Shown: positions 34,419 through 43,386, numbered from the stretch's first letter. The stretch is DNA of 64,000 nt from Bradyrhizobium jicamae (GCF_001440395.1 NZ_LLXZ01000123.1:23837-87836); one strand, 5' to 3'. A program made the numbers and translations. The notes: generated from the sequence alone by a model not told the origin.

Positions 34419-34624
34419 CCAGCTCTCCTTGTCAGACGTCAGGCACCCATATTGCCAATTTTTCCCGATTCCGGCCAAGCCGATTTTGGCGATCCTGTCC
34501 AGCTCTCCGGCGGTGCGGGGCATCATGCCGCCGATCGCAGATCACGCGACCGCGGCATGGAACAAAGTCGATCTTGAGAAACTTGTGTCAGACATCGCGA
34601 TCAAGCGATTGGGAGGACTCCTGC

Positions 34625-34867
34625 ATGAGACGTATCGTTCTGATTGGCGCGGCTTTGATCGCTTCGCTGGCAATGACCCTGTCCGCGTCCGCCAGAATGG
34701 GCATCGCGCCCCTGACCGCCGAAGACGGCTCCGTGATCCAGGTCAAGCGCGGGCACGGGCACGGCCACCACGGTCACGGACACCGAGGCCGCGGTCATCA
34801 TTACGGGTGGTACAGAGGCCGCGGTCATCACAAGTGGCGCCATCATCGTCGCCATCATCACTGGTAG
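34625..34867 (+). CDS. Small secreted histidine-rich protein
   Basis: An 80-residue protein starting at ATG 34625 after GGGAGGA. It has a signal peptide (MRRIVLIGAALIASLAMTLS, cleavage near ASA-R) and a mature part that ends in a run of His, Gly and Arg (HGHGHHGHGHRGRGHH and HHRRHHHW). The His pattern suggests binding of Ni, Cu, Zn or other metals or acid buffering in the periplasm; that is inference. It is convergent with a response regulator gene. Confidence 0.7.
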   Translation: MRRIVLIGAALIASLAMTLSASARMGIAPLTAEDGSVIQVKRGHGHGHHGHGHRGRGHHYGWYRGRGHHKWRHHRRHHHW

Positions 34868-34935
34868 GTTTTCGCTGAATTCGCCGATCGTCATCCCATT
34901 GCCCGGGCGAAAGGCGAATTGCAGCGGCACGAACG

Positions 34936-34958
34936 GGTCGCGCCCACATGGCGCGACC
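34936..34958. terminator. GC-rich hairpin between convergent genes
   Basis: Eight-base-pair stem GGTCGCGC/GCGCGACC (34936-34943 and 34951-34958), no T-run. It lies between the His-rich gene and the convergent response-regulator gene, so may limit read-through; weak evidence. Confidence 0.35.
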
Positions 34959-34991
34959 GGTTCAGCGGTCATCGAACGACGCAGACGGCGC

Positions 34992-35639
34992 TCAGCCCAA
35001 TCCCATTTCGACGGCGATCCGGATCAAGTCCGAGTGGTTCTTGGCACCGAGCTTCTGCTTGAGCAGCGAGGTGGTGTTGGCCACCGTCTTGTAGGAAATC
35101 TCCAGCGCGTCGGCGACTTCGACGATCTTGTCGCCACGGCCCAATAGACGCAGGATTTCCAGTTCGCGCGCCGTCATTTGCGACGCCGGATTGGCCTTGA
35201 TCGAAGCGCCCGAAAAGGTCACCGCCTCAGCCAGTTGCGGGGAGATGAAATTGTCTCCCGCAGCCACCTTGCGCACGGCCTTCACCAGCATCCTCGGATC
35301 GTCGCCTTTCGAGACATAGCCCTGCGCGCCCATCTCGATGGCGCGAACCACGAACGCGGGATCGTCATTCATGCTGAACATGATGATCCGGGCATCCGGA
35401 TCGTCCTTGCGGATGCGCCGCATCAGTTCGAAACCGGACACATCAGGAAGCTTGATATCGATGACCGTGACATCGGGCTTCCTGGTAACATAGGCGCGGT
35501 GGCCGGATTTGGCGTCGGCGGCCTCCTCGATCTTCACGGAATTGTCCGATGCAAACAGCGCCCGGCAGCCCGACAGGACCACCGGGTGGTCGTCGACGAT
35601 CAGGACCTTCGTTGCCGATCTGGTGGAATTTTGCATCAT
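34992..35639 (-). CDS. NarL/FixJ-family response regulator
   Basis: A 215-residue regulator. The receiver domain has VDDHPVV, phosphoacceptor Asp in VIDIKLPDVSGFE, the switch Ser in FSMND and the Lys in YVSKGDD. LuxR-type HTH at the C-terminus (MTARELEILRLLGRGDKIVE, then YKTVANTTSLLKQKLGAKN). It is divergent from the histidine kinase gene (35721) and probably forms a two-component system with it. Target genes are not identifiable. Confidence 0.9.
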   Translation of the reverse strand: MMQNSTRSATKVLIVDDHPVVLSGCRALFASDNSVKIEEAADAKSGHRAYVTRKPDVTVIDIKLPDVSGFELMRRIRKDDPDARIIMFSMNDDPAFVVRAIEMGAQGYVSKGDDPRMLVKAVRKVAAGDNFISPQLAEAVTFSGASIKANPASQMTARELEILRLLGRGDKIVEVADALEISYKTVANTTSLLKQKLGAKNHSDLIRIAVEMGLG

Positions 35640-35720
35640 CCATCCCCTTCAGGAATAAATAGGCGGTTGGCGGTATTTGAAAAGAGAAATCTTGGGTTGC
35701 GGGAACTTAGAATAGCGAAA

Positions 35721-37073
35721 ATGTGGGAAAGACTTTCTCTACGAACGCGGTTGCTGCTGCCGCTCGGCCTGATGTTCGTGGCCGCGCTGCTGGCCGGAGC
35801 GGTTTCGCTCCAGATCTTCGCCACAGCGCAACTTACAGAGGAAACCGAGCCGGCGGCTCGCTCGGCCAGAGCAGTCGCGGCCGCACTCAACGCTGCGCTT
35901 CGCGCGTCGGCCAATCCGCAAGAGACGCTCGATGCCTTCGTGCAATCGCTGGGGGCCTCCGAAACCATCCGCTTTCGCCGCCTCGGAACCGGCCCCGATG
36001 CTCCTCCCCCCGACGTGCAGACCCCCCCGGGAAGGGTGCCCGGCTGGTTCGTCCGTCTCCTCGTCATACCCGAATTCAGAGCGACCTTCCCGGTGTCGAT
36101 CGAGGGCAAGCAGGTCGGCAACATCGTGTTTGCACCCGACATGTCTGCCGACATCTACGAGAAATGGATCGGATTTCTGGCGATCGCGAGCTCCGGAATT
36201 GGCCTGATGCTGCTGACGGGGGTCATTGCCCACTTCACCGCGCGCTCCGCCCAGAGACCGCTGCAAAATCTCGGTGACGGCCTGACCCGGATGCGAACGG
36301 GCGATTACGATCAGCTCATTCCCCCGTCCGGCCCGCCCGAGATCCGCAGGAGCGCGCAGGAAGCCAACGAACTCGCCCGCACCTTGCATCGCCTCAGCCA
36401 GGATAATCGCAGCCTGCTGCGCCGGATCGTGTCGCTCCAGGATGACGAGCGACACGACATGGCGCGCGAGCTTCACGACGAGCTCGGCCCGCTGCTGTTC
36501 GGGATCCGCGCCAACACGGTGGTGCTGCTGGAATCGATTCCCGCCGGCGAGGCCGAATTGAGGAGCGCGGCCGAGGGAATCCTGCAGTCGGTCGAGACAT
36601 TGCAGCAGGCGAACCGCCGCATCCTCGACCGGCTGCGGCCGCTCTACATTCAGGAGCTCGGGCTGGAGAGGAGCATCCAGACGCTGTTGCAGAATGCGAA
36701 GGCGCAGGCGCCCGATCTCAAGGTGACCTCCGAGATCGATGCGGCACTGAACGGTGTCGACGGCCTGCTGTCGCAGACGGTCTATCGCGTGATCCAGGAA
36801 GCGGTGACAAACGTGCTTCGTCATGCCAAAGCGAGCGCGATGCATGTCGCAGCGAGAATCGCCGATCACGAAGTGATCGTGGAGATCTTCGACGACGGCG
36901 TAGGCTTTCCGGCGGATCGGATGTTCGGCCGCGGTTTGACCGGAATGCTGGAGCGTGTTCGGGCGCTGAGCGGGACGTTCGAACTCTTGCGCGAGGCGGG
37001 ACGCACCTGCGTGCGTTGCCGGCTTCCGGCGGGCGACGCCGCTTCCAACGCGCGCGCCGCCAAGCAGGTCTAA
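35721..37073 (+). CDS. Sensor histidine kinase (HisKA_3/NarX type)
   Basis: A 450-residue kinase. N-terminal membrane helix (RLLLPLGLMFVAALLAGAVS), periplasmic domain to about residue 150, second helix (WIGFLAIASSGIGLMLLTG), HAMP, phosphoacceptor His in MARELHDELGPLLFG (about residue 251) and HATPase boxes VIQEAVTNVLRHAK and DDGVGFP. The signal is unknown. Start ATG 35721 is poorly preceded by a ribosome-binding site; the divergent partner starts only 81 bases away. Confidence 0.9.
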   Translation: MWERLSLRTRLLLPLGLMFVAALLAGAVSLQIFATAQLTEETEPAARSARAVAAALNAALRASANPQETLDAFVQSLGASETIRFRRLGTGPDAPPPDVQTPPGRVPGWFVRLLVIPEFRATFPVSIEGKQVGNIVFAPDMSADIYEKWIGFLAIASSGIGLMLLTGVIAHFTARSAQRPLQNLGDGLTRMRTGDYDQLIPPSGPPEIRRSAQEANELARTLHRLSQDNRSLLRRIVSLQDDERHDMARELHDELGPLLFGIRANTVVLLESIPAGEAELRSAAEGILQSVETLQQANRRILDRLRPLYIQELGLERSIQTLLQNAKAQAPDLKVTSEIDAALNGVDGLLSQTVYRVIQEAVTNVLRHAKASAMHVAARIADHEVIVEIFDDGVGFPADRMFGRGLTGMLERVRALSGTFELLREAGRTCVRCRLPAGDAASNARAAKQV

Positions 37074-37142
37074 CGGGGGTGCGAGGTCAGGCTTGCTTCA
37101 GCTCGGAGCGCTGCAAAACGGAAGCAACCAGAGGATGGAGAA

Positions 37143-37598
37143 TTATCCGGCATAGTCCTGCATGCATGCAGCGTGCTGCTGCGACTCCGCCACCGGCATG
37201 CAATGGGACGCTTGAATTTTTCCATCGCGCCTGAAGGTGAAGGCGATGCGCACCGGCTTGCCTTCGTGGCTCAGATAATCGAGGACGACGCCGTCGGCGG
37301 TCGGCATGATTTCCTCAAGTCCGAATGCGGTGGGTACGAGCGCACCGAGGCGCGGACGCCAATAGGATTCGAGCTCGGCGCGGCCTTCGCTGACCTTGGC
37401 CTCGCCGCACTGGCATTTGAGCATCGCGTCGTCGGCATAGAGGTCGAGCAATGTCGCCAGGTCGCGATTCCGGCATGCATCGAGCCAGTCGACCACCAAG
37501 GCTATTCCATCGAAATCCCCAGCCAAATTCGCAATCCCGTCCGTATCGCCATGGCTGCTGGTATGACAATCGTCATGAATAGACATTGAACGGCCCAT
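37143..37598 (-). CDS. NTF2-like (SnoaL-like) domain protein
   Basis: A 151-residue small alpha/beta-barrel protein of the nuclear transport factor 2 superfamily (VVDWLDACRNRDLATLLDLYADDA then RIAFTFRRDGKI). Such proteins can be isomerases, hydratases or ligand carriers, with no fixed reaction. A cluster of Cys (LKCQCGEAK, plus two C-terminal Cys) is unusual. An alternative start is MSIHDD at 37586. Confidence 0.75.
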   Translation of the reverse strand: MGRSMSIHDDCHTSSHGDTDGIANLAGDFDGIALVVDWLDACRNRDLATLLDLYADDAMLKCQCGEAKVSEGRAELESYWRPRLGALVPTAFGLEEIMPTADGVVLDYLSHEGKPVRIAFTFRRDGKIQASHCMPVAESQQHAACMQDYAG

Positions 37599-37685
37599 TG
37601 TTCGGTACTCTTACTGTGGAACCGCAACGATTGTGCGGATCAAACGTTCCGACAGGCTAGACCGGGACAATACGGGGGCTGGCTA

Positions 37686-38453
37686 TCAGGCGCGGCGCTG
37701 GCCACGCCACCACACGCCGAAGGCAATGACGACTGCGAACGCCAGCGTGAACCAGGTGATGGCGTATTGCAGGTGATCGTCCTTGAGATGCACGGAGAGC
37801 GGGCCGGGCTTGGGGATGCCGTTGTCGGGTACGGGCGTTTCCAGATCGACATAGAACGGCGCGACGCTCTTGCCGCTCTCGCCCCAGCCCAGCGCGCGCG
37901 CCATCGCCAGATGATCGCGGGTGAACCAAAGTCGTTTTGCAACACTCTCCGCCGGCGTCAGCGCGCCCGCGTTTTCGGGAAAGCGGATGTAGCCCGTGAG
38001 CTGCACAGGATCACCGGTGATCAACCGGCGCACGGCGCGATCCTGCTGGTTGCGATCCTGCATCGTGTTCTGGACGAAACCGGCATTGACCACGATGCTG
38101 TTGCCGTCGGCCAGTTGCACCGGCAGGAAAGCCCAGGTGCCGGGGCCCGAAACGTCGTCGCGGACCGCTGAGCCGGCGCTGTAGACCATCGCATCCGGCA
38201 CGGGCGCGTAGGTCGCGGTGAAGCTGACGCGGCGGAATTCATCCTTGGCCGGGGTCAGCGAAGGCCATTGCGCCGCCGCCGGCAGGGCTTCGGGCACGGC
38301 CGCCAGGCGCTCGTTGAGCCGTGCGATCAGCGCGTGCTTCTCGACGCGGCGCTGCAATTGCCAGATGCCAAGCCCGCTGAAGGCCATCACCATCAACAGC
38401 GTGAAGATGGCAAAGCCGGTCACCGCCGGCCGCCGTGACGAGAGCGCGCTCAT
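37686..38453 (-). CDS. surf1: SURF1-family cytochrome oxidase assembly protein
   Basis: A 255-residue inner-membrane protein with helices at both ends (FAIFTLLMVMAFSGLGIWQL and YAITWFTLAFAVVIAFGVWW) and a periplasmic domain (GYIRFPENAG, NPxWFTRDH-like, VxxGFVQ), typical SURF1. It helps insert haem a into subunit I of aa3 oxidases. Its start overlaps the DUF983 gene by four bases. It lies at the left end of the cox cluster, next to the accessory block. Confidence 0.9.
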   Translation of the reverse strand: MSALSSRRPAVTGFAIFTLLMVMAFSGLGIWQLQRRVEKHALIARLNERLAAVPEALPAAAQWPSLTPAKDEFRRVSFTATYAPVPDAMVYSAGSAVRDDVSGPGTWAFLPVQLADGNSIVVNAGFVQNTMQDRNQQDRAVRRLITGDPVQLTGYIRFPENAGALTPAESVAKRLWFTRDHLAMARALGWGESGKSVAPFYVDLETPVPDNGIPKPGPLSVHLKDDHLQYAITWFTLAFAVVIAFGVWWRGQRRA

Positions 38454-38836
38454 TTCGGCTCGCGATCGATCAGCCGGCCGGGCGCGGCCTTGTGGTGGAA
38501 TTGCAGCGCGATCAGAAGCGACTTCATCGAGCGCAGCGGCAGCAGCGTGGTCGCCGCGATCAGCGGCAGCCAGAGCGCCGCATGCAGCCAGAATGGCGGC
38601 TGATATTTGACCTCCACGATCAGCGCGGCGGTGACGACGATGGCGCCCGCCAGCATGATGATGAAGATCGCAGGCCCGTCGCCAGCATCGATGAAGGCAT
38701 AGTCGAGCCCGCACGCTTCGCAATTCGGGCGCAGCTCGAGGAAGCCCGCATAGAGCTTGCCCTTGCCGCAGCGCGGGCAGCGGCAGGCGATGCCGCGGAG
38801 TGCGCTCTGGGTTAGCGTGGGTTGCGTCTGATCCAT
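38450..38836 (-). CDS. DUF983 protein, cox-cluster zinc-ribbon membrane protein
   Basis: A 128-residue protein with two CxxC pairs (CRCPRCGKGKLY and CEACGLDY) that should form a zinc ribbon, then two membrane helices (FIIMLAGAIVVTAALIVEV and LHAALWLPLIAATTLLPL). DUF983 genes accompany cox clusters in alphaproteobacteria, but their role in oxidase assembly is not defined. GGAGGAG precedes ATG 38836. Confidence 0.85.
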   Translation of the reverse strand: MDQTQPTLTQSALRGIACRCPRCGKGKLYAGFLELRPNCEACGLDYAFIDAGDGPAIFIIMLAGAIVVTAALIVEVKYQPPFWLHAALWLPLIAATTLLPLRSMKSLLIALQFHHKAAPGRLIDREPK

Positions 38837-38870
38837 CGATCTCCTCCCCCTCTCCCCTTGCGGGAGAGGG

Positions 38871-38906
38871 AAGAAAGAAAAAGGGGCGGCCTTCCGACCG
38901 CCCCTT
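38871..38906 (-). terminator. Terminator after coxC (leftward)
   Basis: A 9-base-pair stem (38881-38889 with 38898-38906), with an A-rich run on the plus strand (AAGAAAGAAA at 38871-38880) that gives T-rich RNA leftward. A second hairpin, CCCTCTCCC/GGGAGAGGG (38848-38856 and 38862-38870), lies just before the DUF983 ribosome-binding site. Confidence 0.75.
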
Positions 38907-38925
38907 GTAGCATGTCAAGCCTGCA

Positions 38926-39816
38926 TCAGTGGCCGGCCACGGGCCCTGCGCCGCGGAACCAGACGTAGATGCAGATGAACAGGAACAGCCACACCACGTC
39001 GACGAAGTGCCAGTACCAGGCAGCGAATTCGAAGCCGAGATGCTGCTTCGGCGTGAAGTGACCGGCATAGGCGCGGAACAGGCAGACCAGCAGGAACACG
39101 GTGCCGACCAGCACGTGGAAGCCGTGGAAGCCGGTCGCCATGAAGAAGGTCGCGCCGTAAATGTTGCCGGAGAAGCCGAACGCGGCGTGGGCATATTCAT
39201 AGGCCTGCACACAGGTGAAGGCGGCCCCGAGCAGCACGGTGAGGATCAGGCCGTACTTCAGGCCCTGACGATCGTTCTCGAGCAGCGCATGGTGCGCCCA
39301 GGTGACGGTGGTGCCCGAGGTCAGCAGAATCAGCGTGTTGAGGAGCGGCAGGTGCCAGGGGTCGAAGGTCTCGATGCCTTTCGGCGGCCAGGTGCCCGGC
39401 ACGCTGCAGGCGCCCATCGCCGTGCCCGGACCGCAGCCGAAGATGGCGTCGCGGGTGGCGTGGACTGCATCCGCAGGGAACAGCGCGGAATTGAAGAAGG
39501 CCCAGAACCAGGCGACGAAGAACATCACTTCGGAGGCGATGAACAGGATCATGCCGTAGCGGTGGCTGATCTGCACCACGCGGGTGTGGTCGCCCTTGTA
39601 CTGGGCTTCGCGGATCACGTCGCCCCACCAGCTCGCCATGGTGTAGAGCACGCCGATGGTGCCGACGCCGAAGATGAGCCAAGCACCGGCGAACATGTGA
39701 TGCATCCAGGTGATCGCACCGACCGCCATGATGAAGGCCGAGATCGAGCCGACGACCGGCCACGGGCTCGGATCGACGAGATGGTAGTCGTGGTGCTTCG
39801 CGTGCGCCGTAGCCAT
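38926..39816 (-). CDS. coxC: Cytochrome c oxidase subunit III
   Basis: A 296-residue, seven-helix membrane subunit. Signature stretches are HHDYHLVDPSPWPVVGS, SEVMFFVAWFWAFF and GFHGFHVLVGTVFL. Ends in WYWHFVDVVWLFLFI. Subunit III stabilises the aa3 oxidase and its proton uptake. GGAGAG precedes ATG 39816. A hairpin lies between it and ctaG. Confidence 0.95.
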   Translation of the reverse strand: MATAHAKHHDYHLVDPSPWPVVGSISAFIMAVGAITWMHHMFAGAWLIFGVGTIGVLYTMASWWGDVIREAQYKGDHTRVVQISHRYGMILFIASEVMFFVAWFWAFFNSALFPADAVHATRDAIFGCGPGTAMGACSVPGTWPPKGIETFDPWHLPLLNTLILLTSGTTVTWAHHALLENDRQGLKYGLILTVLLGAAFTCVQAYEYAHAAFGFSGNIYGATFFMATGFHGFHVLVGTVFLLVCLFRAYAGHFTPKQHLGFEFAAWYWHFVDVVWLFLFICIYVWFRGAGPVAGH

Positions 39817-39833
39817 TGCGGTCTCTCCGTTAG

Positions 39834-39856
39834 ATGTGCCGTTCCCTTCGGCACAT
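39834..39856 (-). other. Hairpin in the ctaG-coxC gap
   Basis: Eight-base-pair stem (ATGTGCCG/CGGCACAT) with a seven-base loop, 17 bases before the coxC start on the minus strand. No T-run follows, so it may be an RNA-processing or stability element rather than a terminator. Confidence 0.5.
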
Positions 39857-39935
39857 ATTCGTCTCAAATTTCAAAGCCGACGTCCTCCAAGATACGGAAG
39901 CCGGCGGCCGCAGGTTTCTCGTCACAAGCTTCCCA

Positions 39936-40580
39936 TCACAAGCTTCCCTTGCGCTTGTCGCCTTCGCCGGCCGCCACCGGCTTCGGCGCCGGATCGCGCA
40001 CGGGATAGAAGGTGTAGGATAGCGTGATGGTATTCAGGCCGTCGTTCTCGCTGTCTTTCGCCAGCGCCGGATCGACATAGAACACCACGGGCATCTCGCG
40101 CTTCTCGCCCGGACCCATGGTCTGTTCGCTGAAGCAGAAGCAGTTGATCTTCTGGAAATAGGCCCCGACGGTCAGCGGCGCGACATTATAGGCCGCAACG
40201 CCGGCGGTGGTGCGCGCGGCCTGGTTGGTCACGGTGTAGAAGACGGTGACGACCTCGCCGATCCGGACCTCGATCTCGTTCTGCTCGGGCTCGAATTTCC
40301 AGGGCAGGCCGGGGCCGACATTGGCGTCGAACCGCACGGAGATCTTTCGGGCAAGCGGCCCCTCCGACGGCGCCGAGGTCGCAACCTGGGTGGTGCCGTT
40401 GAAGCCGGTGGCGCGGCAGAACCAGTCGTAGAAAGGCACGGCGGCGTAGGAAGCGCCGACCATGAACACCACGACAAAACCGCAGATCGACGCCACAACC
40501 GCATCGCGCGTCAGTGTCCGGCGCGAGGCGATCTTGTCGCCTTCCGTCCTGCCCTCGCTGATCTGCGGTTCGTTCTGCAT
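39936..40580 (-). CDS. ctaG: Cytochrome oxidase assembly protein CtaG/Cox11 (CuB insertion)
   Basis: A 214-residue protein with one N-terminal membrane helix (AVVASICGFVVVFMVGASYA) and a periplasmic copper-binding domain. FYDWFCRATGFNGTT and the CFCF motif in KINCFCFSEQTM are family signatures; the Cys residues donate Cu(I) to the CuB centre of CoxA. The start at 40580 is followed by a basic stretch; the gene follows the 54-residue membrane protein gene by 5 bases. Confidence 0.93.
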   Translation of the reverse strand: MQNEPQISEGRTEGDKIASRRTLTRDAVVASICGFVVVFMVGASYAAVPFYDWFCRATGFNGTTQVATSAPSEGPLARKISVRFDANVGPGLPWKFEPEQNEIEVRIGEVVTVFYTVTNQAARTTAGVAAYNVAPLTVGAYFQKINCFCFSEQTMGPGEKREMPVVFYVDPALAKDSENDGLNTITLSYTFYPVRDPAPKPVAAGEGDKRKGSL

Positions 40581-40585
40581 CTCAA

Positions 40586-40750
40586 TCACATCGGCCGGAC
40601 GAGAACGGCCGGCCCCTTGACCATGGTGACTGCGAAGAACAGCACGACGAGGACGCCGAGCGCGAGCGCAATGGCGATCGAGCGATGACGACGACTCCTT
40701 TTCTGCGCCTCGGTGAGGACGATTCCATCTTGCTGCTGCTTGTCGTCCAT
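40586..40750 (-). CDS. 54-residue membrane protein in cox operon (CoxF-like)
   Basis: A short open frame MDDKQQQDGIVLTEAQKRSR... with one membrane helix (IAIALALGVLVVLFFAVTMV) and a short C-terminus fits exactly between ctaB and ctaG on the same strand, 18 bases after the ctaB stop and 5 before ctaG. A similar tiny protein is known in the cox operon of B. japonicum as coxF, in my memory; its role is unknown. It is short enough to be missed in automatic lists. Confidence 0.75.
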   Translation of the reverse strand: MDDKQQQDGIVLTEAQKRSRRHRSIAIALALGVLVVLFFAVTMVKGPAVLVRPM

Positions 40751-40768
40751 GCGCTCGCCATACGCCCC

Positions 40769-41707
40769 CTACCCGAAGAAAGGCATGACAGCGCGGACGA
40801 CGACCTCGAGCAGAAGAGTCGCAAACAGCGCGAACAGATAAAGAATCGAGAAGGCAAAGAGCCGGCGCGTCGCGCGCGCCGCTTGCTTGCCCTCGCGGTG
40901 GCGATAGACCTCGATTGCCAACCACATCATGCCGGCGCCGAGCACCAGCGAGGTGACGCCATAGACCGCATCGAAATAGCCGAGCGGCCAGGGCGCGAAA
41001 GCGGTCGCGACCAGCACGACGGTGTAAAGCAGGATCTGCAGCCGCGTCGCGTCTGGACCGGCGACGACCGGCAGCATCGGCACACCGGCGCGGGCGTAGT
41101 CGTCGGAACGGAACAGCGCCAGCGCCCAGAAATGCGGCGGGGTCCAGAAGAAGGTGATGAGGAACAGGAGCACCGGCTCCATCGACAGCGAGCCGGTAGC
41201 CGCGGCCCATGCCACGACCGGCGGCAGCGCGCCGGCGGCGCCGCCGATCACGATGTTCTGCGCGGTCCAGCGCTTCAGCCACATGGTGTAGATCACGACA
41301 TAGAAGAAAATCGTGAACGCAAGCAGTGCGCCGGCAAGCCAGTTGACGAGCACGCCGAGCGTCATCACCGAGAAGAAGGCCAGTGTCAGGCCGAACGCCA
41401 TGGCTTCGCCCGCCGTGATGCGGCCGCGCGGGATCGGCCGGTTGGCAGTACGCGACATCTTGGCGTCGATGTCGCCCTCAAGCGCCATGTTCAGCGCGCC
41501 CGAGGCGCCGCCCCCGACCGCGATGCACAGGATCGAGGTGAAGGCGATGATCGGATGGACATGGCCCGGCGCAATGAAGAAGCCGACCAGCGCGGTGAAG
41601 ATCACGAGTGACATCACCCGCGGCTTCAACAGCGCGATGTAGTCGCCGACTTCCGCCTCGGAAATCCGAGGCCGAACATCGATGGCGTTATGGTCGACTA
41701 CCGACAA
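40769..41707 (-). CDS. ctaB: Haem O synthase (protoheme IX farnesyltransferase)
   Basis: A 312-residue membrane enzyme of the UbiA superfamily that adds a farnesyl group to haem b to make haem o, precursor of haem a. The two Asp-rich motifs appear as GDIDAKMSRTANRPIPRG and FRSDDYARAGVPMLPVV. About nine membrane helices. The start codon is TTG at 41707. Part of the cox operon between coxA and ctaG. Confidence 0.95.
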   Translation of the reverse strand: MSVVDHNAIDVRPRISEAEVGDYIALLKPRVMSLVIFTALVGFFIAPGHVHPIIAFTSILCIAVGGGASGALNMALEGDIDAKMSRTANRPIPRGRITAGEAMAFGLTLAFFSVMTLGVLVNWLAGALLAFTIFFYVVIYTMWLKRWTAQNIVIGGAAGALPPVVAWAAATGSLSMEPVLLFLITFFWTPPHFWALALFRSDDYARAGVPMLPVVAGPDATRLQILLYTVVLVATAFAPWPLGYFDAVYGVTSLVLGAGMMWLAIEVYRHREGKQAARATRRLFAFSILYLFALFATLLLEVVVRAVMPFFG

Positions 41708-41766
41708 GATCTATCTCGCTTCATCAAAGCCGCGGCGCGCAAACGTGGCGCGCCGCGAATGACCGT

Positions 41767-43386
41767 TTACTGGACGCGCGGTAGCACTTCGAACTGGTGG
41801 AAGGGCGGCGGCGACGTCAGCGTCCATTCCAGCGTGGTGGCGCCCGCGCCCCACGGATTGGCCTCGGCCGCCCGCTTCTTCGCGAAGGCGTCGATCACGC
41901 CCCAGATGAAGATCAGCACGCCGAAGCCCGAAATGTAGGAGCCGACCGAAGACACCAGGTTCCAGCCCGCGAACGCGTCCGGATAGTCGATGTAGCGGCG
42001 CGGCATGCCCGACAGGCCGAGGAAATGCTGCGGGAAGAACACCAGGTTGACGCCGATGAAGGTGACCCAGAAGTGCAGCTTGCCGATGAACTCCGAGTAC
42101 ATGTAGCCCGACATCTTCGGGAACCAGTAGTACCAGCCGGCGAAGATCGCGAACACGGCGCCGAGCGACAGCACGTAATGGAAGTGCGCGACGACGTAAT
42201 AGGTTTCCTGCAGCACGCGATCGACGCCGGCATTGGCTAGCACGACGCCGGTGACGCCGCCGAGCGTGAACAGGAAGATGAAGCCGATCGACCACAGCAT
42301 CGGCGTCTTGAACTCGATCGAGCCGCCCCACATCGTGGCGATCCAGGAGAAGATCTTCACGCCGGTCGGCACCGCGATCACCATGGTGGCGGCGACGAAA
42401 TAGGCCTGCGTCGCCGACGACATGCCGACGGTGTACATGTGGTGCGCCCACACCACGAAGCCGATGCCGCCAATCGCGACCATGGCGTAGGCCATGCCGA
42501 GATAGCCGAACACCGGCTTGCGCGAGAAGGTCGAGACGATCTGGCTGATCATGCCGAAGCCGGGCAGGATCAGGATGTACACTTCGGGGTGGCCGAAGAA
42601 CCAGAACAGATGCTGGAACAGCAGCGGGTCGCCGCCGCCGTCAGCCGCGAAGAAGGTGGTGCCGAAATTGCGGTCGGTCAGCATCATGGTGATGGCGCCG
42701 GCCAGCACCGGCAGCGACAGCAGGAGCAGGAACACCGTCACCAGGATCGACCACACGAACAGCGGCATCTTGTGCAGGGTCATGCCCGGCGCGCGCATGT
42801 TGAAGATCGTGGTGATGAAGTTGATGGCGCCGAGGATCGAGGAGGCACCGGCCAGATGCAGCGAAAGGATCGCGAAGTCGACCGCCGGTCCCGGATGACC
42901 CGATGTCGACAACGGCACATACATGGTCCAGCCCGCGCCGACGCCATTGGCGCCCGGTTCGCCCTCGACGAAGGTCGACATCAACAGCAGCGTGAAGGAA
43001 GCCGGCAGCAGCCAGAACGAGATGTTGTTCATGCGCGGGAACGCCATGTCGGGCGCACCGATCATCAGCGGCACGAACCAGTTGCCGAAGCCGCCAATCA
43101 TGGCCGGCATAACCATGAAGAAGATCATGATCAGGCCGTGCGAGGTCACGAACACATTGTAGGTGTGAGCTTCGTGGAAGAGCTGGACGCCGGGATACAT
43201 CAGCTCGATGCGGATCGCGATCGACATCGCAGCCCCGATGACGCCCGCAAAGATCGCGAAGATAAGGTACATCGTGCCGATGTCCTTATGGTTCGTCGAG
43301 TAGAGCCAGCGCCGCCATCCGGTCGGATTGGCATGCGCATGGTCGTCATGGGCGTGATCGTGATGTGTCGCAGCGGTCGTTGCCAT
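41767..43386 (-). CDS. coxA: Cytochrome c oxidase subunit I (aa3 type)
   Basis: A 539-residue, twelve-helix catalytic subunit. The crosslinked His-Tyr pair lies in WFFGHPEVYILILPGFG, the following CuB His pair in WAHHMYTVG, and the haem-a ligand pair in YVVAHFHYVLSLG. It reduces O2 to water while pumping protons. Followed leftward by ctaB after 59 bases. Confidence 0.97.
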   Translation of the reverse strand: MATTAATHHDHAHDDHAHANPTGWRRWLYSTNHKDIGTMYLIFAIFAGVIGAAMSIAIRIELMYPGVQLFHEAHTYNVFVTSHGLIMIFFMVMPAMIGGFGNWFVPLMIGAPDMAFPRMNNISFWLLPASFTLLLMSTFVEGEPGANGVGAGWTMYVPLSTSGHPGPAVDFAILSLHLAGASSILGAINFITTIFNMRAPGMTLHKMPLFVWSILVTVFLLLLSLPVLAGAITMMLTDRNFGTTFFAADGGGDPLLFQHLFWFFGHPEVYILILPGFGMISQIVSTFSRKPVFGYLGMAYAMVAIGGIGFVVWAHHMYTVGMSSATQAYFVAATMVIAVPTGVKIFSWIATMWGGSIEFKTPMLWSIGFIFLFTLGGVTGVVLANAGVDRVLQETYYVVAHFHYVLSLGAVFAIFAGWYYWFPKMSGYMYSEFIGKLHFWVTFIGVNLVFFPQHFLGLSGMPRRYIDYPDAFAGWNLVSSVGSYISGFGVLIFIWGVIDAFAKKRAAEANPWGAGATTLEWTLTSPPPFHQFEVLPRVQ

